Virus record (IMG/VR): IMGVR_UViG_3300027899_000047
Span: 1 to 30,810 of that record
DNA: 30,810 nt
Strand: one strand, 5' to 3'
Source of the DNA: a virus
Part shown: piece after piece, positions 22,522 to 30,110 of the stretch
Layout: each line of letters starts with the position of its first letter
How positions within the stretch are numbered: the stretch's first letter is position 1
The notes under the pieces: model-generated
The model's input: only the letters and a program-made list of their open reading frames with translations
Databases searched by the model: none
Told to the model about the DNA's origin: nothing
Program-made: the position numbers and the translations under genes

Positions 22522-23115
22522 TTAGATTATGTCTCTACTTTCAATTAGCGTGTATGTGAAAGAGTTACCGTGTACTGTTCTTGCCATTCTGCAAATCTTC
22601 ATAAAGCTCTCGAAATCATTCGCTCTTTTAAATACTTGACAGCCTTCTGACCAGTTTTCAACGTATGTTGAGTCTGCACCAGCTTTGTGAATGTTTATTC
22701 CAAATAATCCTTCTTGAATCCTTTCCTCGTCATTGTACAGGTCTCGATTAGCATCACGGAACACTTTAACTGGTTTTTGTTGACCAAGCGCTTCGTATTT
22801 TCCTTGATGTAGTCTAATTGTGTGAGATCCGCGATACTGTCCTTCCACAAGTCGAGCAACACCAGCAGCATTACGATATTCCAGGACACCTTTTCTACCA
22901 GGATCAGTAGTTGCTGGCCATGTATGAAATTTCCATACTCCACTAACTTTATAGGAGATCGTTAGTAAATCGTCGAATACGTTAGTAACTATCTCCTCTG
23001 ATTCAGAATTTCGAATACCTACTATATTTACATCGTAATCGCTAATACTGTCGAACCATACATAACCTTTTGCACGTACAGCCGCTTCTACTTGTTCTCT
23101 AGTAATACCCTTCAT
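22522..23115 (-). CDS. L,D-transpeptidase-like catalytic domain protein
   Basis: A 197-residue protein whose FGINIHKAGADSTYVENWS-EGCQVF run gives H143, S156, G158 and C159: the H-x(n)-S-x-G-C motif of YkuD-type L,D-transpeptidases. No signal peptide is seen, so it would act from inside the cell or in the virion, or reach the wall through the holin. The upstream half has a beta-rich 'TISYKVSGVWKFHTWPATTDPGRKG' type region, common in related phage proteins. Located 6 nt from the amidase gene, it probably forms a cell-wall cassette with it. Whether it links, trims or binds peptidoglycan is unknown. Confidence 0.65.
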   Translation of the reverse strand: MKGITREQVEAAVRAKGYVWFDSISDYDVNIVGIRNSESEEIVTNVFDDLLTISYKVSGVWKFHTWPATTDPGRKGVLEYRNAAGVARLVEGQYRGSHTIRLHQGKYEALGQQKPVKVFRDANRDLYNDEERIQEGLFGINIHKAGADSTYVENWSEGCQVFKRANDFESFMKICRMARTVHGNSFTYTLIESRDII

Positions 23116-23193
23116 CTTATTATATTATTTTGAATAAAAGTAAATCCTTTCAGTAACTTATAGTATTATATTACTGAACGTCACTATCTTAAG

Positions 23194-23201
23194 TTATTTA
23201 T
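23194..23201 (-). promoter_or_regulatory. Possible late promoter box for the 23115-20294 unit
   Basis: ATAAATAA on the minus strand (CGAAAATAAATAACTTAAG), 79 nt before the ATG at 23115: farther than at other sites, hence less certain. A TAGTATTATAT box at 23161-23171 lies between. Confidence 0.3.
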
Positions 23202-23227
23202 TTTCGATAGTCTTTATGTTTAATTAA

Positions 23228-23473
23228 ATGTCAAATAAACAAGGAAATCGTAATCTTCTTGATCTTGCACTACACTATAAAGAGTGGCAGAGCCAACTTC
23301 GAGGGACTGGAATAATTTTTGAATTCGAAGAGGAAGAACTAACAGATCAGCTAGCTAGGTATTGCCTTGAAGGATTTGAAGAAAAACCAGAGTGGGATCA
23401 ACTACGACGTATGCTAGTTAACATGTATGCTCTTGGAAAAATTAACGGACTTACCTCAAGTACAAAAAAATAA
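23228..23473 (+). CDS. Small acidic protein, unknown function
   Basis: An 81-residue helical protein (RNLLDLALHYKEWQSQLRGT, acidic EFEEEELTDQLARY). No domain recognised. It is the first plus-strand gene of the exported-protein block and stops 4 nt before the next ATG. Confidence 0.5.
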   Translation: MSNKQGNRNLLDLALHYKEWQSQLRGTGIIFEFEEEELTDQLARYCLEGFEEKPEWDQLRRMLVNMYALGKINGLTSSTKK

Positions 23474-23477
23474 TTAT

Positions 23478-23774
23478 ATGAAATACTCTATCTTCTCAAT
23501 CCTACTCTTTTTAACTAGCTCAGTCTTTTCTCAAAATGTAAAGTTCACAAGTTTATCTAAGTCAACACATATTGTTCGAAGAGACTGTGAACTTATCCTA
23601 ATCACTAAAGACGATTCTTTAGTGAATCGACTTAAGACTTTTCCAAATATATTAGAGTCATCTGACTGTTATGATACTTCGACTCGAGGAATTGCAAAAA
23701 TGTACTGGTTTCCGGTAGAATACGAAAAAACTCTTAGAGCTTATCTTTTCACAAAATTAGAGTATACTCAATAA
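23478..23774 (+). CDS. Small secreted protein
   Basis: A 98-residue protein; ATG at 23478 gives a clean signal peptide MKYSIFSILLFLTSSVFS followed by Q, a typical Bacteroidota signal-peptidase I site. The mature part has two Cys residues (C38 and C63 or nearby), possibly a disulfide, and no known fold. It opens the series of exported proteins that continues to 28750. Confidence 0.55.
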   Translation: MKYSIFSILLFLTSSVFSQNVKFTSLSKSTHIVRRDCELILITKDDSLVNRLKTFPNILESSDCYDTSTRGIAKMYWFPVEYEKTLRAYLFTKLEYTQ

Positions 23775-23838
23775 AAATCAGCAAGTTATTTATTAAATAA
23801 TTTTCTAAATTTTATCTAAAAACTAAAATATTTATTAG

Positions 23839-23891
23839 ATGCATAGATAGATAATACTATACCAGAGTAATAAAAACTAGTATCTATGCAT
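23839..23891 (+). promoter_or_regulatory. 11-bp inverted repeat overlapping a start codon
   Basis: ATGCATAGATA (23839-23849) is perfectly repeated inverted as TATCTATGCAT (23881-23891), with a 31-nt loop. The right arm covers the region just before the ATG at 23890 and includes its first two bases, so in RNA the hairpin would block ribosome entry. As DNA it could be an operator. No Shine-Dalgarno sequence is present. Confidence 0.5.
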
Positions 23892-24807
23892 GAAAAATCT
23901 AATCACCGCGTTAGTCTTCTTCTTATCAGTAGAAGGGATAGCTCAGACTTATCCGTCTGTCGTTGTTAGTTTTGATCAAGCCCTAGATAACGAGAATAAT
24001 CCAGTACAACTTGCCCGATCAAATCCCTCAAAAGCATTAGGGATTCCTCAAAATTCAGATGCAGCAAGTGCGCCTATCAATTATGTTTCATTAGGTTTCG
24101 GTGGATCGATTACTGTCGGATTTACCTCTCCCATTCCAGTTACTCCAAATACTGTTCTTAGTATTTACGAGACTACTTATAACTAATGAAACATAATTGA
24201 TCCAGAGATAAGTCAGATCTACGTTTCAAAAGATGGAAGTACCTATTTTTTTGTTGGCGAATCTTGTGGAAACAGTTCTCTGCCTCTTCAATTATACGGG
24301 ACAGTTGATTCAGTAAAATATATTAAAGTCGAAGACGTTAGTGTTCTTTCTGAATTTTCAATGTTTGTTGGTGCAGATGGATATGATCTAGACGGGATAG
24401 AAATATTTACACTAGACCCATTAGCAATAGAAGTCGGATCCTTTAAGATAGTTTGGGACGGTACTAAAATCTATGTTGATTTTGAAACTCTTAGCGAAAG
24501 TAATACTTGGAAGTTTGACGTTCAGGTATCAGACGACGCTGTAAATTTCAGGGATCTTATTCGTTTTGATGGAGCAGGATGGTCATCAAGCACTAGAAAA
24601 TACACAGGATCAGTTAATTTTGAACCAACAAATACTATTAGTTACTTTAGATTAAAGGAGATTGATTATAATGGAGAAGTAAGTTATTATAACTTGACTC
24701 AAGTAGTTACTAAACTAAATAATTTCCACATTCTACTTAACTATGACCTGGCCGGTAGGCTTAGTAGTGACAGACAAGGATTCTTTATTCCAGCAGTAAA
24801 AAAATAA
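23890..24807 (+). pseudogene. Secreted surface-protein gene interrupted by tandem in-frame stops
   Basis: The signal peptide (MKNLITALVFFLSVEGIAQ) and first 98 residues end at TAA-TGA (24184-24189). The same frame then stays open to 24807 with no further stop. The protein pattern runs across the stops: GFGGSITVGF, then SIYETTYN ** NIIDPEISQIYVSKDGS, then ADGYDLDGIEIF, as in Bacteroidota surface proteins with the 'SLGFGGSI...ETT...VSqDG...DGFDLDgI' domain. The downstream half continues with a beta domain and a degenerate T9SS type A-like end (YDLAGRLSS). The codon before and the codon after the stops are both AAC. Options are a recent mutation, a sequencing error pair, two separate products, or recoding. 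An ATG at 24361 could start a shorter C-terminal product. Confidence 0.6.
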
Positions 24808-24818
24808 TTGTATTTGTT

Positions 24819-25316
24819 ATGAATAACTTAACGTTTAGTGCGATTTTATTAGTATGTATGTTTATTTCTGGAATATCTGAAGTATCCAATAGGATTGACT
24901 CATCTACTCCAGAGCCATTAGTAATTGACAGTACGACAACTGTCCAGCCAATCAGCGAAAATACTGATCTTAGTAAAGAATTACAGTACACTCGAACAAT
25001 TAAGTTCTACTATCGAGATCCTATGAAGACACCTATTGCTCTTTCTAGAGGAGGTAAGTTGGTGAGCTACTGTTCTGACTCAACTGTCGTAACCTTTATC
25101 ACTGCGCTTGGTGATACTGTGAGCAGACCTTCTGTAAAGAGAATGAGTTGTCAGATACTTGCGGTTGTCAATTTTGAAAAAGAAGATATTAATGCGTTAC
25201 TCAAATCTAGGGTCAAGTCGTTAACTATAATGAATTGTGTAACTGATAACTCGTATACTTACGAGTTAAACACTGATTATTTTCAACGCAACCTAATTAA
25301 ATGGCAACGAAACTAA
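24819..25316 (+). CDS. Exported protein of unknown function
   Basis: A 165-residue protein with an N-terminal hydrophobic signal (MNNLTFSAILLVCMFISGIS) and a Ser/Thr/Pro-rich linker, then a beta-rich domain with several Cys residues (VSYCSDSTVVTFI; RMSCQILAVVNF; IMNCVTDNSYTY). No family recognised. It overlaps the next gene by 16 nt. Confidence 0.5.
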   Translation: MNNLTFSAILLVCMFISGISEVSNRIDSSTPEPLVIDSTTTVQPISENTDLSKELQYTRTIKFYYRDPMKTPIALSRGGKLVSYCSDSTVVTFITALGDTVSRPSVKRMSCQILAVVNFEKEDINALLKSRVKSLTIMNCVTDNSYTYELNTDYFQRNLIKWQRN

Positions 25317-26245
25317 CGTATCTTCTTGTTTTAATAGCTAATTTTACTTTTGCTCAGTGCGCATGGATTAATACAGGTCAAGATATTAATCTTACTTGTA
25401 CTAGTCCATGCACAACTGTTGTTGCTGATTATGCACGAGCGTATGCAACTACAAGCTATTCCGTATCAAGTATTCAATATGCACCGTATTCATACACACT
25501 AGGAACAGTATACAATATTCCTATTGATGATAGATGGTCGCCTGTTCTAAATCTACCCTTTGAGTTTTGTTTCTACAATCAAGTATACACGCAATACGTA
25601 TTTAGTACAAATGGAATCATATCATTTAACCTAACCTATGCTGGTGCATTTTCACCATGGGCATTTGCTGCAAGTATTCCAACGAATGTTGCTCTCTTTC
25701 CAAGATCGATGATAGGATTATTTCATGATATCGATCCATCCATTGGAGGAACTGTAAGGTACGGCATTCAAGGAACCTACCCATGTAGAAAATTAGTATT
25801 AAGCTTTTCAAATGTTCCGCACTTTCAATGTAATACTCAAAGATCTACGTTTCAAATAGTACTACATGAAATTACTAATATTATCGAGGTATTTGTTGAA
25901 AGAAAACAGACATGCTTTCCTTGGAATGGAGGCAGAGCCTGCTTAGGAATACAGAATACTGCAGGTACACTAGCAACATTTCCAGTAGGCCGAAATACTG
26001 CCGCATATACTATTAATGTACCTGAAGCCTGGCGGTTTACTCCAGCTGGTCCAGAGACAAGTGTGTTCAACTGGTACGGCACAAGTAATTCAAACTTATC
26101 CTACTCTTCATGTTACTCAGCAGACAGTCTAGTGATTGGTGAAGTAACCTACACATGCGGATCAACTCCAATAACTTTAAGAGATTCAACCCGGATCACG
26201 ATAAATAATAGTAACATACAAATAACTCCAATCTCACATAACTGA
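25301..26245 (+). CDS. Secreted nidogen-like protein with shared C-terminal tail
   Basis: A 314-residue protein with signal peptide MATKLTYLLVLIANFTFAQ. The body matches the nidogen-like beta domain common in Bacteroidota adhesins: VLNLPFEFCFYNQVYTQYVF, then 'STNGIISFN', IGLFHDIDPSIGGTVRYGIQ, an FQIVLHEITNIIEVFVERK strand pair and ACLGIQNTAGT...AYTINVPEAWRFTPAG. It ends NSNIQITPISHN, the first of three copies of a shared tail. TGATG overlap couples it to the next gene. It probably goes to the cell surface; virion role is not excluded. Confidence 0.7.
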   Translation: MATKLTYLLVLIANFTFAQCAWINTGQDINLTCTSPCTTVVADYARAYATTSYSVSSIQYAPYSYTLGTVYNIPIDDRWSPVLNLPFEFCFYNQVYTQYVFSTNGIISFNLTYAGAFSPWAFAASIPTNVALFPRSMIGLFHDIDPSIGGTVRYGIQGTYPCRKLVLSFSNVPHFQCNTQRSTFQIVLHEITNIIEVFVERKQTCFPWNGGRACLGIQNTAGTLATFPVGRNTAAYTINVPEAWRFTPAGPETSVFNWYGTSNSNLSYSSCYSADSLVIGEVTYTCGSTPITLRDSTRITINNSNIQITPISHN

Positions 26246-26802
26246 TGAAGAATTTACTGCTACTCGCCCTATTGCTTTTAAACACTGCTGTGTTTTCACA
26301 AAGCCTACTCCAACCAGATACCGTGTGTATTAATACTCCAGGATCTACATATCAGGTTGCAAATATTCCTGGTGTAACATTTACCTGGACAGTCCTTGCA
26401 CCTGGAGTTATCGTATCTGGTCAAAATACTAACTCTATTCAAGTAAACTGGAGTGCTGCTCCCGCCGGACTTATTACAAATGGAGTAACTGTCACTGCAA
26501 CTGGTGCAGCCTGTCCAATTATTCCAGTGGATATTGATGTATTCATATACCAGCCAATTTCGAATATTACACTAATTGGGCCGTTCTGTCAAGGCGATCC
26601 TTGTGCGACCCTTAGTGCAACTCCATTGATTGGAACGTTTAGCGGTACTGGTGTCTCAGGATCTACCTTCTGTCCAAGTATCTCTGGCATAGGAACATTT
26701 CCAATCACCTACTCAGGAACAGATCGTGGTTGTCCTGTCACATCTACTATAAATGTTATAGTAAACTCATCCATTACGATTGGCCCAATCCAACATAACT
26801 AA
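26245..26802 (+). CDS. Secreted PKD/Ig-like protein with shared C-terminal tail
   Basis: A 185-residue protein with signal peptide MKNLLLLALLLLNTAVFSQ. Then PDTVCINTPGSTYQVANIPG and FTWTVLAPGVIVSGQNTNSI, the PKD-like domain typical of Bacteroidota secreted adhesins, and a second Cys-containing Ig-like part (TFSGTGVSGSTFCPSISGIG). It ends NSSITIGPIQHN. Coupled to both neighbours by 1-nt TGATG/TAATG overlaps. Confidence 0.68.
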   Translation: MKNLLLLALLLLNTAVFSQSLLQPDTVCINTPGSTYQVANIPGVTFTWTVLAPGVIVSGQNTNSIQVNWSAAPAGLITNGVTVTATGAACPIIPVDIDVFIYQPISNITLIGPFCQGDPCATLSATPLIGTFSGTGVSGSTFCPSISGIGTFPITYSGTDRGCPVTSTINVIVNSSITIGPIQHN

Positions 26803-27365
26803 TGAGGACCTGGGCAATCATATTCCTATGCCTACTTAGTAAAATTGCGAGTAGTCAATCTGTCCAGACAATCGTCTTGTGTCCTTCTGCTCGAACTGAA
26901 TATAAGTATTTCATAGAAGGTCAATTAGATAACCTTAGTTGGACAACTCCGTCTGGTGAATATTCTTCTCCATCTGTTTTAATTAATTGGCAGGACACTG
27001 GACGATATACGATTGCTGTAGAGTATATTGATCTAACTACCTGTAATTATTCAAAGCGCACAATGCAGGTTAATGTGCTTCCATGTAGTGAATCAAGTAT
27101 ATGGATTCCCAGTGCATTTACACCAAACGATGATAGGATAAATGATTCTTTCGATATCAAAGGATATAATATAGTATATTATAAACTGCTTATATTTAAT
27201 CGTTGGGGCCAGGAGATATTTGTAAGTGACTCTCTTGATCTTGACTGGGATGGAACTTATCTTAATAATCCAGTACAAGAAGACGTATATGTATATTCAG
27301 TAAAGTGGCAAGGAATATTAGGAAAATGGGGTTCTCGAATCGGCTCAGTTACATTAATGCGTTAA
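26802..27365 (+). CDS. Secreted protein with T9SS type B (gliding-motility-associated) C-terminal domain
   Basis: A 187-residue protein: signal peptide (to about residue 19), a small Ig-like part, then residues 100-187 forming a gliding-motility-associated C-terminal domain. The pattern is complete: IWIPSAFTPNDDRINDSFDI, then YYKLLIFNRWGQEIF, LDWDGTYLNNPVQEDVYVY and a final G-SVTLMR. In Bacteroidota this domain directs proteins through the type IX secretion system to the cell surface. It is the only member of this operon with a T9SS type B signal, and lacks the I-x-I-x-P-I-x-H-N tail of its neighbours. The next gene starts 40 nt before its end. Confidence 0.85.
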   Translation: MRTWAIIFLCLLSKIASSQSVQTIVLCPSARTEYKYFIEGQLDNLSWTTPSGEYSSPSVLINWQDTGRYTIAVEYIDLTTCNYSKRTMQVNVLPCSESSIWIPSAFTPNDDRINDSFDIKGYNIVYYKLLIFNRWGQEIFVSDSLDLDWDGTYLNNPVQEDVYVYSVKWQGILGKWGSRIGSVTLMR

Positions 27366-28750
27366 TTCTTCAGTTTATCCTACTTACAAGTGTAGGATAT
27401 TCTCAGGGTCAAAATTCCAACTGGTATTTTGGAACAAATGCTGGAATAACATTTAACTCAGGAGTGCCGGTCGCACTTACAAATGGTGCGCTTACCACAA
27501 CTGAAGGCGTTGCAACAATCTCTGATAATTCTGGAAATCTACTCTTCTACACAAATGGTATAACTGTTTGGAATAGAAACCACCTAATAATGACAAATGG
27601 TACTGGACTATTGGGTGACTTTTCATCTACACAATCTGCGATAATAGTTCAGAAACCGTTATCAAATAATATCTACTACATTTTCACCAGTGATAATGAC
27701 GCTGGCCCTGATGGAATACGATGGTCAGAGGTGAATATGACACTATCTGGTGGGTTGGGTGCAATAACCACTAATAAGAATATAGCTTTACTTTCACCTG
27801 GTCAACTATCCTGTGAGAAACTTTGTGCAGTTAGACACTGTAACAACCAGGATATTTGGATTATATCCAAAGATTGGAACTCAAACGTATTTAGATGCTG
27901 GGCTATAGGTGATGTACTGGTAGGTACAAGTCCTTGGTACATACAATCATGGTCCGGAGTAGGAGTTGTACCATCTGGTGCAACACAAGGGGCGTATGGT
28001 CAGTTGAAGGCAAGTCCGGATGGTAGAAAGTTAGCCGCGTGTTACTATGGTCTTGCTGGTGGTATTAATAAAATAGAAATCTATGACTTTGATCCCGCAA
28101 CTGGTTGGGCGAGTAATGCTCAAACACTATCAACTGAGGCTGGAATATATGGTTGTGAGTTTTCACCGAATGGTAAAGTTTTATATGGCGGATGTAATCA
28201 AGGATTACTTCTACAATGGAATTTATGCGCAGGCACTCTTGCTCAAATCCAGGCAAGTAGAACAGTTATATCTAACGCAGGTCCGTTTATCGGATCATTA
28301 CAGATTGGTCCAGATTCAAAGATATATGTCGCACGGGGAACTACCTCACTATCCGTTATAAATTCTCCAAATACTGTAGGATTAGGGTGTAGTTATTCTG
28401 ATCTTAGTATACCACTAGCTGGTAGAAACAGTAGGATGGGTCTTCCAAACTTTGCATCTTATTATAATCAGCAAACGATAACTATACCTCCTCCTATTAC
28501 TTTGAGTTGTAACTCATTTCAATTTAATACGCCGGTACTACCACAAGGTTGCACTGTTACAAATTATACAGTTTTGTGGAATTTTGGAGACGGCACTACA
28601 AGTAATTTGGTTAATCCTATCCATAACTATGTATCTCCTGGAGGTTACACTGTAACCCTTACTGTAAACAATGGATGTACTACTAGTCAGGCAACAGTCT
28701 CAATAGTAACAAACTCTGCAATTTCAATTTCACCAATTATTCACAATTAA
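27326..28750 (+). CDS. Secreted PKD-domain protein with shared C-terminal tail
   Basis: A 474-residue protein. The ATG at 27326 gives a good signal peptide (MGFSNRLSYINALILQFILL, TSVGYSQ); an upstream GTG at 27305 is possible. The large N-terminal domain starts NSNWYFGTNAGITFNSGVP and contains VATISDNSGNLLFYTNGITV and STQSAIIVQKPLSNNIYYIF, a beta-propeller-like domain common in Bacteroidota T9SS proteins. Residues about 413-447 form a PKD domain (LWNFGDGTTSNLVNPIHNY). The end is NSAISISPIIHN. No T9SS signal of its own is seen. Confidence 0.72.
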   Translation: MGFSNRLSYINALILQFILLTSVGYSQGQNSNWYFGTNAGITFNSGVPVALTNGALTTTEGVATISDNSGNLLFYTNGITVWNRNHLIMTNGTGLLGDFSSTQSAIIVQKPLSNNIYYIFTSDNDAGPDGIRWSEVNMTLSGGLGAITTNKNIALLSPGQLSCEKLCAVRHCNNQDIWIISKDWNSNVFRCWAIGDVLVGTSPWYIQSWSGVGVVPSGATQGAYGQLKASPDGRKLAACYYGLAGGINKIEIYDFDPATGWASNAQTLSTEAGIYGCEFSPNGKVLYGGCNQGLLLQWNLCAGTLAQIQASRTVISNAGPFIGSLQIGPDSKIYVARGTTSLSVINSPNTVGLGCSYSDLSIPLAGRNSRMGLPNFASYYNQQTITIPPPITLSCNSFQFNTPVLPQGCTVTNYTVLWNFGDGTTSNLVNPIHNYVSPGGYTVTLTVNNGCTTSQATVSIVTNSAISISPIIHN

Positions 28751-28775
28751 TAGAACAAAATAATTTAGTATAATT

Positions 28776-29138
28776 ATGTTAACGAATATTAAATACACAA
28801 TTAACCGAGTATACAATGGAATACTTAATGTGATCGAGTATTTTCCTATAATCTATCGTGATCGAGACTGGGATTTTGCCTATTATGAAACTCTGCTTCT
28901 TTTTAAACTTAAAAGAATGTACGCTTGCCTAGAACATAGAGCAGCGGACGATACAATTTGGGAAGAATCAGTAAAGGCATTACGAATCTGTATTACTATT
29001 CTAGAGAGAAGAAAAGATGACTTTTATATTGATCTCGTTTATGAAGAGTCAGTCGAGCAAGTTATCAAAGTAGAGAAGAGAGACCTAAAACTGCTCTATA
29101 CTCTACTGCATAAGTACTCAGAATACTGGTGGGATTAA
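28776..29138 (+). CDS. Conserved phage helical protein, unknown function
   Basis: A 120-residue helical protein. The segment YRDRDWDFAYYETLLLFKLK, KRMYACLEHRA, a long helix ALRICITILERRKDDFY and the final YSEYWWD match a small family frequent in large phages of unknown function ('RDWD...L..KL.RM ... RI.I.LLeR...d.Y ... WWD'). TAGTATAAT ends 1 nt before the ATG, so a transcript from it would be nearly leaderless or begin inside the gene. Confidence 0.6.
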   Translation: MLTNIKYTINRVYNGILNVIEYFPIIYRDRDWDFAYYETLLLFKLKRMYACLEHRAADDTIWEESVKALRICITILERRKDDFYIDLVYEESVEQVIKVEKRDLKLLYTLLHKYSEYWWD

Positions 29139-29189
29139 CGGTTACTAACTACATCTAAAATTTAATCAATAACTAAATATAAAAACCAA

Positions 29190-29783
29190 ATGAACAGAAT
29201 CAGTATCATCAATGGCTTGATTGCCAAAAACAATTACTCATCATATTTAGAAATAGGTGTCTTCGACGGAAGTTGTTTCAACGTAATTAACTGTGCAAAT
29301 AAAATAGGAGTGGATCCTGATTTAGGAAGTGCTGCAACTGTGCATAAAACTTCTGACGAGTTTTTCAGTAAAAATGAAAAAATGTTTGATATCGTATTCA
29401 TTGATGGTCTTCATCACGCAGATCAAGTTGAAAAAGATATTGAAAACGCATTAAAGTTCCTATCTGAAGGTGGAACGATTGTAATGCACGATTGTTTGCC
29501 TACATCAAAAAGAATGCAGGAGATCCCACGAGAAGACAGAACGGATTGGACTGGTGATACATGGAGAGCATATTTAAAAAATAGAACAACTCGTTCTGAT
29601 TTAAGCATGTGTGTGGTGGATGCCGATTGTGGCTGTGGAATCATTCGAGTAGGTTTCCAAGATCTTATTGTTTTAGATAAGCAAGTTGATGAGGTGACTT
29701 ATGAAGATTTCACAGTTGCTAGAAATCGCTGGATGAATGTAATCTCAGTTGATCAATTCAAACACGTATTTCTAAGCGAATAG
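29190..29783 (+). CDS. Class I SAM-dependent methyltransferase-like protein
   Basis: A 197-residue Rossmann-fold protein. YLEIGVFDGSCF (19-30) is motif I of class I methyltransferases; IGVDPDLG is the acidic end of strand 2, FDIVFIDGLHHADQVEKDIE the motif II/III region, and GGTIVMHDCLP the later strand with conserved H-D-C. This matches the methyltransferase family often named Methyltransf_24, usually acting on sugars or small molecules. Target unknown. Confidence 0.8.
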   Translation: MNRISIINGLIAKNNYSSYLEIGVFDGSCFNVINCANKIGVDPDLGSAATVHKTSDEFFSKNEKMFDIVFIDGLHHADQVEKDIENALKFLSEGGTIVMHDCLPTSKRMQEIPREDRTDWTGDTWRAYLKNRTTRSDLSMCVVDADCGCGIIRVGFQDLIVLDKQVDEVTYEDFTVARNRWMNVISVDQFKHVFLSE

Positions 29784-29846
29784 AAAGACGATAGTTAATT
29801 TATTGGATCATTTTTAATGTCTAACTAATTTTAGTATAGTTAGTGT

Positions 29847-30092
29847 ATGACTGTAAAAGAACTAATCGACCACTTACAAACACTTGATCCTGAACTGAGA
29901 ATCTTTACTAAAGGATATGAATCTGGATTCGACGATATTATTGTAGAGCCAACTACTTCTCATTTCGAATTAAATGAACAAACTGAATGGTATTATGGAC
30001 CGCATACTCGAGTAAAAGAGGTATCACAAAGTACCGTGCCTGCAATCGTAATTCGCGCATGTGAAACAAACAGCAATTGTATATTCTATTGA
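29847..30092 (+). CDS. Small conserved phage protein
   Basis: An 81-residue protein. The start MTVKELIDHLQTLDPELRIF and GYESGFDDI is a pattern seen in small phage and bacterial hypothetical proteins of this size; no function is known. A TAGTATAGT box ends 6 nt before the ATG. Confidence 0.6.
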   Translation: MTVKELIDHLQTLDPELRIFTKGYESGFDDIIVEPTTSHFELNEQTEWYYGPHTRVKEVSQSTVPAIVIRACETNSNCIFY

Positions 30093-30110
30093 TTTGATGT
30101 TCCTTAACAA

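Noticed and set aside
23890-24807. Alternative genetic code (TAA/TGA read as sense)
   Set aside because: Elsewhere TAA and TGA end genes cleanly with tight overlaps to the next start, so standard code 11 fits.
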